14,995 bases of DNA. It comes from DATEMK01 sp035275625. GTDB taxonomy: Bacteria; Bacteroidota; Bacteroidia; AKYH767-A; OLB10. Positions within the stretch are counted from its first letter, which is position 1. Each line of letters starts with the position of its first letter. Under the pieces are notes generated by a model. That model was given only the letters and a program-made list of their open reading frames with translations. It was not told the DNA's origin and made no database searches. A program made the position numbers and the translations under genes. The stretch covers positions 1 through 14,995 of the forward strand of contig DATEMK010000284.1 in NCBI GenBank assembly GCA_035275625.1, given 5' to 3'. This document shows positions 1 through 6,696 of this stretch, piece by piece.

Positions 1-2
1 TT

Positions 3-149
3 CTTGGTGAAAGAATGGAAACTGAATTTGCTCTTCAAAATAACAGGATGGAAATAAGAAATCTGAAAAACTTTTCAGAGGGGATTTATTTGATAACAAT
101 CAAAACAGATAAAGGACGTGTTGTGAAAAAGTTTAGTGTTATTCATTGA
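3..149 (+). CDS. C-terminal end of a type IX-secreted protein (partial)
   Basis: This is an open frame from the left edge to the TGA at 147-149. The 48 visible residues end in RNLKNFSEGIYLITIKTDKG followed by RVVKKFSVIH. That pattern (an L-x-x-GIY-beta-strand segment, a K/G turn, then a final basic KKF strand) is the C-terminal sorting domain of Bacteroidota type IX secretion cargo (the Por secretion tail, TIGR04183-like). Such domains are cleaved after export and the cargo is anchored to or released from the cell surface. The functional part of the protein lies outside the window, so its activity cannot be given. A strong hairpin follows within 15 bases and ends the transcript. The identification of the tail is firm; the start of the gene is not visible. 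Confidence 0.85.
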   Translation, partial: LGERMETEFALQNNRMEIRNLKNFSEGIYLITIKTDKGRVVKKFSVIH

Positions 150-161
150 TAAAAACCAACC

Positions 162-200
162 GGTCTGATCGTTGAAAGAACGGTCAGGCCTGAATTTATT
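162..200 (+). terminator. Bidirectional intrinsic terminator between convergent genes
   Basis: Arms 162-173 and 179-190 pair over 12 bp (including three G-U pairs) around the loop GAAAG and are followed on the plus strand by a U-rich run (GAATTTATTTTT). On the minus strand the same hairpin (10 of 12 pairs) is followed by GGTTTTTATC. It sits between the convergent T9SS-cargo gene and the DUF1028 gene and can serve both. Confidence 0.75.
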
Positions 201-1182
201 TTTGATTCAAAATTTTCTTCTCCGTTTCATCGTTGCAATTCAGTTGCCCTGCTTTTCTCAAACGCGGAATTAATAATTTCCAGTTACCATCTTTTGCAAA
301 AACGTCCTTAAATAACGGCAATGCTTCTTCGAGCTTTCCTTTATTCACCATTGTCACCGCATGCCAGAATTTCATTTCTACATTTTCGGGATACATAGAT
401 TCGGCCGCACCGTATTCTTTCATTGCATTAGCCATATCATTTTTTTCTGTGTAAAGATCCCCTGCATTCATGTGTTCGTACGCGCGAAATAACTTCAGCA
501 ATCTTTTTAATTCAACAATTGGCTCAGGATTATCTTCAACTCTCAAATCTATTGCACGGTCTTCCCAGACTTTTCCGGATGATGTTGCTTTTACAACGAG
601 TATAGAAGCGCTTTGTTTTCCGCGAATGTCACCGCCTGCAGCCTGTCCTGCCTCCAAAGATGCCACCATCCGTTCGGCTAACAGTCCTTTCGTTTCTTTA
701 AACACTTTTGCCATAGCGGGCCACACTTTATCGTTCAGCATCAGGTTTGCCTGGACAGAAAAATTTTTATCTGCGATATTTCCCGCACCCTGGATACAAT
801 TTTTCCCGGTATATGAAGCTGATCTTCCTTTTATATCAATTACAGCTAATTGACGCACGTCTCTTCCGCTATCGGCTTCAGTTAAAATTTTTACCACCTC
901 TTCAGGTGATTTTCCTTCCTTCAACAATTTCAATCCATCGGGCCCATAAGCAGGATTTACGAATGATTGCGTTGCAATAACTCCCACACCGGCTTCTCCC
1001 CACCCGACAAGGCTCCCGACAGAAAACCAATGTGACTGAACTGCAACTCCCATTTCACCTGTAACACTATCACGTGCAACAATAGAAAACGTATGTGCAA
1101 ATGGATTTGAATAAAATTGCTGTGCATTTGAACAAAGAGAAATGAGGAAAGAGATAATAAGTAAATTGATTTTTGTTTTCAT
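196..1182 (-). CDS. Secreted DUF1028 family protein with C-terminal TPR-like region
   Basis: The 328-residue protein starts with a signal peptide (residues 1-20, basic MKTK, hydrophobic core, cleavage probably after CSNA). Residues about 28-215 match the DUF1028 family: HTFSIVARDSVTGEMGVAVQ, then GVGVIATQSFVNPAYGPDGL and AGGDIRGKQSASILVV. DUF1028 has been proposed to have an Ntn-hydrolase-like fold; no substrate is established. Residues about 230-315 look like two tetratricopeptide-type helical repeats (AGDLYTEKNDMANAMKEYGA, then KGKLEEALPLFKDVF), a common extension in this family. The product is likely periplasmic. It lies 59 bases downstream of the ABC ATPase gene on the same strand, separated by a TA microsatellite. 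Family assignment is confident; function is unknown. Confidence 0.85.
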   Translation of the reverse strand: MKTKINLLIISFLISLCSNAQQFYSNPFAHTFSIVARDSVTGEMGVAVQSHWFSVGSLVGWGEAGVGVIATQSFVNPAYGPDGLKLLKEGKSPEEVVKILTEADSGRDVRQLAVIDIKGRSASYTGKNCIQGAGNIADKNFSVQANLMLNDKVWPAMAKVFKETKGLLAERMVASLEAGQAAGGDIRGKQSASILVVKATSSGKVWEDRAIDLRVEDNPEPIVELKRLLKLFRAYEHMNAGDLYTEKNDMANAMKEYGAAESMYPENVEMKFWHAVTMVNKGKLEEALPLFKDVFAKDGNWKLLIPRLRKAGQLNCNDETEKKILNQK

Positions 1183-1201
1183 GAGAATAATTTTTTAACA
1201 C

Positions 1202-1216
1202 TATATATATATATAT
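1202..1216. repeat. (TA)7 microsatellite upstream of the DUF1028 gene
   Basis: An uninterrupted TA run lies 20-34 bases before the DUF1028 start codon, where the -7 element or the transcription start of a minus-strand promoter would fall. No clear TAnnTTTG box is seen for that gene. Confidence 0.7.
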
Positions 1217-1226
1217 TGAATTTGTA

Positions 1227-1261
1227 ATTCGTAAATTCGTATCAATTCGTATTCGTTGATG
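1227..1261. repeat. ATTCGTA-type dispersed repeat, copy 1
   Basis: This 35-bp segment, built of ATTCGTA units, matches 5741-5775 at 33 of 35 positions. It overlaps the 3' end of the ABC ATPase gene: the last residues STNTN and the TGA at 1244-1242 are encoded by it. It is related in wording to the CACGAATTA repeat at 9006-9036. Confidence 0.75.
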
Positions 1262-3032
1262 GCACTCCCTTCGGTATGGCAGCTATCAACCTCTTTGTAT
1301 ATTCCGATTTCGGGTTGTTATAAATCTCATCTGCATCCCCCATCTCTTCAATTTTTCCTTTGTTCATCACGACCATCCTGTCGCTCATAAATTTTACAAC
1401 TGACAAATCATGTGAAATAAAAATATAAGAGAACCCGAAATCTTTTTTTAATTCATTCAATAAATTCAATACCTGCGCCTGTACAGAAACATCCAAAGCA
1501 GAAACAGATTCATCACAAATAATGAACTGAGGGTTCAAGGCAAGCGCACGCGCAATGCATACGCGCTGCCTTTGCCCGCCACTGAATTCATGCGGATAAC
1601 GATGAAAAAAATTTTCTTTCATGTTTACACGGTCTAAAAGCTCGAGCGTTTTTTTCTTCCGCTCTTTATCGTCTGAATGCAAACCATGCACCTGCATCGG
1701 TTCCATAATGGCATTACCGATGGTCATCCGCGGATTAAGGGATGAATAAGGGTCCTGGAAAATTATTTGCAAATCTTTTCGCTGCTTCCGCATTTCATGA
1801 TAATCCAAAACCGTCAGTTCTTTTCCCCTGAAAATTATTTTTCCTTCATCGGGTTCGATCAATCTTAAAATACTTCTTCCTAAAGTGGTCTTTCCGCATC
1901 CCGATTCTCCTACCAATCCCAGGGTTTCTCCCGGGTAAACATCAAAGCTTACATCATCAACCGCCTTCACATAATCTTTTACTTTTCGGAAGATCCCTTT
2001 CTTTACCGGAAACCATGTCCTGATATTTTTAATTTTCAAAACAGGTTCTTTTTTATATAACTCATTATGACGATTTCTTTTTTCATCCTCTCCAACAATA
2101 TTTTCGTTCCATGTATCATTCACAGAAATTTTTACCTGGCTGCCGTCAGGCAAGTTTTCTTCCACATCTCCTTTTTCATTTTCTTTCATAAAATCAGAAA
2201 TGGTGGGAAGTTTTTTCAAGCGTTTTCCAAGGGGCGGACGACATGCCAGCAATCCTTTCGTATAGGGATGCTGCGGATTCTCAAAAATATTTTTTATAGT
2301 TCCCTGCTCCACAATTTTTCCTTTATACATCACCAAAACACGGTCTGCAATTTCTGCCATCACACCTAAATCATGCGTAATAAAAATCACGCTCATGCCG
2401 ATTTCCCGCTGCAACTGTTTCATCAGATCAAGAATCGCTGCCTGAACGGTTACATCCAAAGCTGTGGTAGGTTCATCAGCAATTAAAATGGACGGATTGC
2501 AGCTCATCGCCATTGCAATCATCACCCGCTGCTTTTGCCCGCCTGATAACTGGTGAGGATACGAATCAAATAAATCTTCCGGCCGCGGCAATTGAACTTT
2601 TTTGAAAAGCTCAATTGTTTTTTGTCTCGCTTTCTTTTTAGAAACTTTCTCATGCAGAATGATCGCTTCAGCAACCTGGCTGCCGCATGTAAAAACAGGA
2701 TTAAGCGAAGTCATGGGCTCCTGGAAAATCATCGCAATTTCGTTTCCCCGGTAAATTCGCATTTCCTTACCGGGTAATTTCAGCAGATCAACAGCCTGCC
2801 CGTTTCGGTCACTGTAATTTATTTCTCCTGAAACAATTTTCCCGGGCGGGCTTGCAATCAATCTCATAATGGATAAAACAGTAACCGATTTTCCGGAACC
2901 TGATTCACCGACAATACCCACTACTTCTCCTTTCGACACAGAAAAGTTCACCTCATCCACTGCTCTTACGATGCGATTACCCGAAGAAAATTCAGTTACA
3001 AGATTTTTAACTTCTAAAATATTTTCACTCAT
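1242..3032 (-). CDS. Fused OppD-OppF type ABC transporter ATP-binding protein
   Basis: The 596-residue protein carries two complete ABC ATPase modules, as in YejF and other fused peptide/nickel-class importers. Module 1 has Walker A GESGSGKS (42-49), Q-loop FQEPMTSLNP (103-112), signature LSGGQ (162-166), Walker B ILIADEP (182-188) and H220. Module 2 has GESGCGKT (375-382), FQDP (425-428), FSGGQ (483-487), IICDES (504-509) and H541. Each module ends with the family's oligopeptide-type C-terminal region (ENPQHPYTKGLLAC near 251; NNPKSEYTKRLIAAIP near 572). The role is ATP hydrolysis at the cytoplasmic face of a di/oligopeptide-type importer. No permease or binding-protein gene is adjacent, so its partners must be encoded elsewhere. 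All catalytic motifs are intact. The last five codons come from a dispersed repeat. Confidence 0.93.
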   Translation of the reverse strand: MSENILEVKNLVTEFSSGNRIVRAVDEVNFSVSKGEVVGIVGESGSGKSVTVLSIMRLIASPPGKIVSGEINYSDRNGQAVDLLKLPGKEMRIYRGNEIAMIFQEPMTSLNPVFTCGSQVAEAIILHEKVSKKKARQKTIELFKKVQLPRPEDLFDSYPHQLSGGQKQRVMIAMAMSCNPSILIADEPTTALDVTVQAAILDLMKQLQREIGMSVIFITHDLGVMAEIADRVLVMYKGKIVEQGTIKNIFENPQHPYTKGLLACRPPLGKRLKKLPTISDFMKENEKGDVEENLPDGSQVKISVNDTWNENIVGEDEKRNRHNELYKKEPVLKIKNIRTWFPVKKGIFRKVKDYVKAVDDVSFDVYPGETLGLVGESGCGKTTLGRSILRLIEPDEGKIIFRGKELTVLDYHEMRKQRKDLQIIFQDPYSSLNPRMTIGNAIMEPMQVHGLHSDDKERKKKTLELLDRVNMKENFFHRYPHEFSGGQRQRVCIARALALNPQFIICDESVSALDVSVQAQVLNLLNELKKDFGFSYIFISHDLSVVKFMSDRMVVMNKGKIEEMGDADEIYNNPKSEYTKRLIAAIPKGVPSTNTN

Positions 3033-3128
3033 CAGATAACTTTAACCACGGTAAAAATAGGCAAAGATTAATCGTTCACTTCCGGAACAAACTAATAACT
3101 TAATAACCCGGTAACGTATTTAACTTAT

Positions 3129-3551
3129 CTATTCCTCCGGCTCTTTCGCATCATCACCCTTCAGAGGAAACTTATTTTTAAAATGAAAATAAGCCAATGT
3201 CACTTCAAACACCGTAAACAGAACATACAGCACAAAAAAATGGCTGATAAATGCCACCGACTTCCCGGTTTTTAATAATCCATACCCGATAATGATTCCC
3301 AAAAAAAGAAACAGCTTTAAAGCCGTAGCCATCATATAATAAGTAACCATGCTGCGGTAATTTTTCTTCGCGCTGTTAAGCAACCCCGCATGAAAAACTA
3401 AATTGACGATAAAGAAAAACAAAATCAGGTAAGGTGTTTTTTCAAAATAAAATTTCCGGGGAATTAAATCTTTCGTAAAAAAATAAAGCAGGCAAATCAA
3501 TAAAGTATATGCCGAAAGCTTAAAAATAAAAGCAAGTAAATTATTTTTCAT
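3129..3551 (-). CDS. Four-helix membrane protein of the ATP synthase accessory cluster
   Basis: The protein has 140 residues with four predicted transmembrane helices (about 7-26, 39-58, 69-91, 101-122), a basic loop AKKNYRS after helix 2, and an acidic tail ending DDAKEPEE. I do not recognise a named domain. Bacteroidota genomes commonly have a 130-150 residue membrane protein in this position, between atpZ and atpB, so it is probably the AtpI-like assembly or ion-handling accessory of the F-type ATP synthase. That reading rests on neighbourhood. It follows atpZ by 58 bases on the same strand. No atpB follows: the next gene is an ABC ATPase gene. Confidence 0.7.
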   Translation of the reverse strand: MKNNLLAFIFKLSAYTLLICLLYFFTKDLIPRKFYFEKTPYLILFFFIVNLVFHAGLLNSAKKNYRSMVTYYMMATALKLFLFLGIIIGYGLLKTGKSVAFISHFFVLYVLFTVFEVTLAYFHFKNKFPLKGDDAKEPEE

Positions 3552-3609
3552 AAATAAATTATGCAGCAGGCAAGTGCGAAAATAAAATTATTATCCGGCA
3601 AACCCGAAA

Positions 3610-3843
3610 TTATTTTTTCCTGATAAAATCCTTTATCGAAAACCAGATGGCAAGAAAAATTGAAAACAACGCCAGCGAAGTCGTAAAAACAGGCGATTTA
3701 TGATAATGTTCATCCAGTTTCATCCCTGCATACGTGAACCCGAAAATGATTGCTGCCATCTGGAATGCCATGACAGAATATTTGGCATACGTATTAAGCG
3801 GACTTTTCTTTGAGTTGTTGGATTTGTCCGGCTTTATCAACAT
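3610..3843 (-). CDS. atpZ: AtpZ/AtpI family protein (F-type ATPase gene 1)
   Basis: The 77-residue protein has a short basic N-terminus and two transmembrane helices (about 22-42 and 51-70) with the family pattern AAIIFGFTYAGMKLDEHYHK between them and SIFLAIWFSIKDF at the end. In other bacteria AtpZ/AtpI assist assembly of the c-ring or divalent-ion supply for the ATP synthase; the role here is inferred from the family. The start (ATG at 3843) lies 50 bases inside the bactofilin gene, in another frame. A TTG two codons into the frame is an alternative, and no later Met precedes helix 1. The overlap implies coupled translation with bactofilin. Confidence 0.85.
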   Translation of the reverse strand: MLIKPDKSNNSKKSPLNTYAKYSVMAFQMAAIIFGFTYAGMKLDEHYHKSPVFTTSLALFSIFLAIWFSIKDFIRKK

Positions 3844-4237
3844 GATTCATTTCCTTAACTGAGGGACCCATGTTGCAGCTTCCTGTAAATGTTGCACCCA
3901 CTTCCACCACCAGCTTGCCCGTTTGAATATCGCCATTAATAACCCCTGACGATTTCAGGAAAAGCATTTCAGTCACCGTAGTTTTACCCTTTATAGTACC
4001 TGAAATATCTGCATTCTGGCAAAAAATATCCCCTTCAATCCTTCCTGTAGTGCCCACCACCACTTTCGATTTTGAAGATACCGACCCTTTAATCAACCCG
4101 TCAATGCGGATATCCCCGTTCGATTTCACCTCCCCCTCAATCACAGTACCGTTCCCGATCAGGTTAATGGAAGATGACGATGCCGAAGTCTCATTTGGCT
4201 TGGCTGTTTCTTTGTTTTTCTTGATTTGTTCAAACAT
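3794..4237 (-). CDS. Bactofilin (polymer-forming cytoskeletal protein)
   Basis: The 147-residue protein has a central bactofilin/DUF583 domain (about 27-125) of short beta-helix turns with the periodic pattern GxxxxGxIxxxGxIxG: GEVKSNGDIRIDGLIKGSV, then GRIEGDIFCQNADISGTIKG. Low-complexity, charged tails flank it (SASSSS at the start, QQLKEKSA at the end). Bactofilins polymerise without nucleotide and scaffold cell-wall or membrane complexes. In Bacteroidota the gene often stands before atpZ, as here. It is the first gene of a minus-strand unit (bactofilin, atpZ, membrane protein). Confidence 0.9.
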   Translation of the reverse strand: MFEQIKKNKETAKPNETSASSSSINLIGNGTVIEGEVKSNGDIRIDGLIKGSVSSKSKVVVGTTGRIEGDIFCQNADISGTIKGKTTVTEMLFLKSSGVINGDIQTGKLVVEVGATFTGSCNMGPSVKEMNHVDKAGQIQQLKEKSA

Positions 4238-4272
4238 GATAAACTGATTTTAATGAATTGGTCAATGACCTG

Positions 4273-4280
4273 CAAAAGTA
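4273..4280 (-). promoter_or_regulatory. Candidate -7 box (TACTTTTG) for the bactofilin unit
   Basis: The minus strand reads TACTTTTG, a match to the Bacteroidota TAnnTTTG element, 36 bases before the bactofilin ATG. No convincing -33 TTTG is seen at 19-21 bp, so this is a candidate only. Confidence 0.4.
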
Positions 4281-4466
4281 TACAAATTAAAAAACAAAAA
4301 AGTTTCACTTCTTGCAAATAAACTTACACGTGCATATGATAATGTTTTGATTTTGAAGAAAAAATAGAAATTCTATTCACATGTATTCACATTGTTCATT
4401 TCAACTCCGCATTCATGTACAAACCTCTCCGCAGGAATGCCTTCGGTACAAACCTCAAACCTTTCC

Positions 4467-4474
4467 TATCTTTG
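4467..4474 (+). promoter_or_regulatory. -7 box (TATCTTTG) of the ligase-amidotransferase cluster
   Basis: TATCTTTG is an exact TAnnTTTG match that ends 19 bases before the ATG at 4494. This would give a leader of about 14 nt and decides the start of the ligase: an upstream start at 4392 would lie before the promoter. The -33 region (TTCGG, 20 bp upstream) is weak. Confidence 0.6.
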
Positions 4475-4493
4475 CCCCTCATTCATCCACCCA

Positions 4494-5639
4494 ATGACCA
4501 TTACCGCAAAAGCTCCTTCAAAAAAAGCTTCCCCTGCTAAAAGCCAGTTTACCCTCGGCATCGAAGAAGAATTCCAGGTCATTGACCCGGTCACCCGCGA
4601 ATTGCGTTCACACATGCACGAAATTGTGGAAGAAGGAAAAGTGACTCTTAAGGAACAGGTAAAAGCCGAAATGCACCAGAGCATGGTGGAAGTGGGAACC
4701 AACATTTGCCACAACGTTACCGAAGCGCGCAAGGAAGTTACCCACCTTCGCAAAATGGTGGCAAAGCTGGCCGCTAAAAAAGGCCTTCGCATAGCCGCAG
4801 CCGGCACGCACCCGTTTTCGCGCTGGCAGGATCAGCTCATTACCGATCATCCGCGCTATCATGAAATTGTAAATGAAATGCAGGATGCCGCGCGTTCCAA
4901 TCTTATTTTCGGGTTGCACGTGCATGTGGGGATCGAAAACCGTGAGCAGGGAATGCAACTCATGAATTCAGCGCGTTATTTTCTTCCGCACATTTTTGCG
5001 TTGTCCACCAACTCTCCTTTCTGGCTCGGGCGCAACACGGGTTTCAAATCGTACCGTGTCAAAGTGTTTGACAAATTTCCGCGCACCGGCATCCCTGACG
5101 AGTTTTCCAGCGCCACGGAATACGACCGCTACATCAACCTGCTCGTAAAAACAAAATGTATTGACAACGGGAAAAAAATCTGGTACGATGTGCGGCTCCA
5201 TCCTTTTTTCAACACCATCGAGTTCCGCATCTGCGATGTGCCGATGCGCATTGATGAAACCATTGCCCTTGCTGCGCTCATGCAGGCTATCGTTGCAAAG
5301 CTGGTGAAGCTGATGGAAAGCAACCTTGATTTCCGCCATTACGGAAGAGCATTGATCATGGAAAACAAATGGCGCGCTGCACGTTATGGCATCAGCGGCA
5401 AGCTCATTGACTTTGGAAAAGAAGAAGAAGTTCCCACTCCGATTCTGATTCATGAGCTTTTAGCATTTGTGGATGATGTGGTAGATGGATTGGAAAGCCG
5501 TCATGAATTAAAATACATCCTCACAATGCTCGAGCAGGGCACAGGCGCTGACCGCCAGCTTGAAGCTTTCAAACGAACAAATGATTTAAAAAAAGTTGTT
5601 GATTACATTATTGAAGAGACCAACTCAGGGTTGAAGTAA
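4494..5639 (+). CDS. GCS2/YbdK-type carboxylate-amine ligase
   Basis: The protein has 381 residues from the chosen ATG. It belongs to the glutamate-cysteine ligase type 2 family (COG2170, PF04107), which activates a carboxylate with ATP and joins it to an amine. Visible motifs are the opening strand LGIEEEFQVID (21-31, Mg/ATP-site glutamates), GLHVHVGI (140-147), a TIEFRICDVP strand (241-250) and NKWRAARYGI (291-300). Length fits YbdK-like proteins (about 370). YbdK has only weak gamma-glutamylcysteine ligase activity in vitro, so the true substrate is open. A longer frame begins at 4392, but its first 34 codons lie across and upstream of the TATCTTTG promoter and encode no family sequence. 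It is first in a cluster with an amidotransferase-like and an ATP-grasp-like gene. Confidence 0.9.
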   Translation: MTITAKAPSKKASPAKSQFTLGIEEEFQVIDPVTRELRSHMHEIVEEGKVTLKEQVKAEMHQSMVEVGTNICHNVTEARKEVTHLRKMVAKLAAKKGLRIAAAGTHPFSRWQDQLITDHPRYHEIVNEMQDAARSNLIFGLHVHVGIENREQGMQLMNSARYFLPHIFALSTNSPFWLGRNTGFKSYRVKVFDKFPRTGIPDEFSSATEYDRYINLLVKTKCIDNGKKIWYDVRLHPFFNTIEFRICDVPMRIDETIALAALMQAIVAKLVKLMESNLDFRHYGRALIMENKWRAARYGISGKLIDFGKEEEVPTPILIHELLAFVDDVVDGLESRHELKYILTMLEQGTGADRQLEAFKRTNDLKKVVDYIIEETNSGLK

Positions 5640-5690
5640 GAGGAGTTTGAGTTTTGAGGTTAGCGCAAGAAGAAATATAGAATCATTTGA

Positions 5691-5698
5691 TACTTTCG
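5691..5698 (+). promoter_or_regulatory. Candidate -7 box (TACTTTCG) before the amidotransferase-like gene
   Basis: TACTTTCG differs from TAnnTTTG by one base. Use of this box would give the amidotransferase-like gene its own promoter with a leader of about 90 nt that contains the ATTCGTA repeats. No -33 box is evident. Confidence 0.3.
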
Positions 5699-5740
5699 CA
5701 CGAATTTTTAATTTCAGAAGTAAAAACATTTTTATTCCCG

Positions 5741-5799
5741 ATTCGTACATTCGTATAAATTCGTATTCGTTGATGATTCCAGATTCGTATTCGTAGATG
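5741..5799. repeat. ATTCGTA-type dispersed repeat, copy 2 plus a partial copy
   Basis: The full unit 5741-5775 matches 1227-1261 at 33 of 35 positions. A shorter copy (ATTCGTATTCGTAGATG) follows at 5783-5799, and its last three bases are the ATG of the amidotransferase-like gene. The repeat thus forms the leader and the start codon of that gene. Confidence 0.75.
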
Positions 5800-6606
5800 A
5801 CTCCAATCAAAATTGCCATTCTTGATTTGTACTGCAACCATCCCAACCAGGGAATGCGATGCATTAAAAACATTATTGACGAGCAAATGTACCCGATGAC
5901 CTGGGATACGTATGATGCGCGGGCAAAAAATGAGTTTCCTGATGAGGATTATGATATTTACATTTCAACAGGGGGGCCCGGAGACCCGGTTCATGATGAC
6001 GGGACATGGGAAAAAAATTATCTCGATCTTGCTGACAGGATTTTTGATAATAATGTGAATGATAAAAAGAAAAAGAAATATGCATTCTTTATTTGTCATT
6101 CTTTCCAGATTCTTTCTAATCATCTTAAGATTGCTGCAGTAATCAAAAGAAAGTCCACCGCATTCGGGGTTTTTCCTGTCCATATTACAGAAGCAGGAAA
6201 GCATGACCCGATATTAAAAGATCTTCCCGAACCTTTTTATGCAGTAGATTCCCGCGACTGGCAGGTGATTCAGCCTGATGAAAACAGGATAAAAGGAATC
6301 GGAGCGGAAGTTTTGGCGCTGGAAAAAATCCGCCCGCATGTAAATTTGGAAAGAGCGGTGATGGCCATTCGTTTTTCAAATGAAATATTCGGAACACAGT
6401 TTCATCCTGAAGCGGATGTTGTTGGCATGGATTTTTATTTCAAGCGTGAAGACAAGAAAAAACAAATTATCGAAAATCACGGGGAGCAAAAATATAATGA
6501 CATGATTGCCCATTTGAATGATAAGGACAAAATTTTTCTGACACATCATACCATTCTTCCGGGATTTTTGAAAAATGCCGTGCAGCAATTAAGAGGAGTG
6601 GAATAA
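5797..6606 (+). CDS. Class I glutamine amidotransferase-like protein
   Basis: The 269-residue protein has a class I GATase layout: an N-terminal strand IKIAILDLY, an oxyanion-region segment STGGPGDP (57-64), a nucleophile elbow FFICHSFQIL with C100, and the His-Glu pair in GTQFHPEAD (H203, E205). The elbow departs from the usual GxCxGxQ (it reads ICHSFQ). The triad is therefore present, so ammonia transfer from glutamine or a related peptidase/amidase reaction is possible. The last 60 residues are a lysine-rich helical extension. It lies 157 bases after the ligase and 90 before the ATP-grasp-like gene on the same strand. The ATG at 5797 sits in a repeat; the next Met (codon 20) would remove the first strand, so 5797 is preferred. 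Confidence 0.8.
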   Translation: MTPIKIAILDLYCNHPNQGMRCIKNIIDEQMYPMTWDTYDARAKNEFPDEDYDIYISTGGPGDPVHDDGTWEKNYLDLADRIFDNNVNDKKKKKYAFFICHSFQILSNHLKIAAVIKRKSTAFGVFPVHITEAGKHDPILKDLPEPFYAVDSRDWQVIQPDENRIKGIGAEVLALEKIRPHVNLERAVMAIRFSNEIFGTQFHPEADVVGMDFYFKREDKKKQIIENHGEQKYNDMIAHLNDKDKIFLTHHTILPGFLKNAVQQLRGVE

Positions 6607-6696
6607 AAAGATTTCCGATTCCGGGTTTTAAATTATTTTTTTGTTTTAATAGTTTCATACTTTTATCACTTTAATTTTTTAATTTTAATTTACAGC

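Noticed and set aside
4392..4493. Longer N-terminus for the carboxylate-amine ligase
   Set aside because: The added 34 residues show no family sequence and span the TATCTTTG promoter box just before the ATG at 4494.
4466..5453. Several minus-strand open frames opposite the ligase gene
   Set aside because: They are shadows of a strongly conserved plus-strand gene, with cysteine- and methionine-rich or low-quality composition and no motifs.
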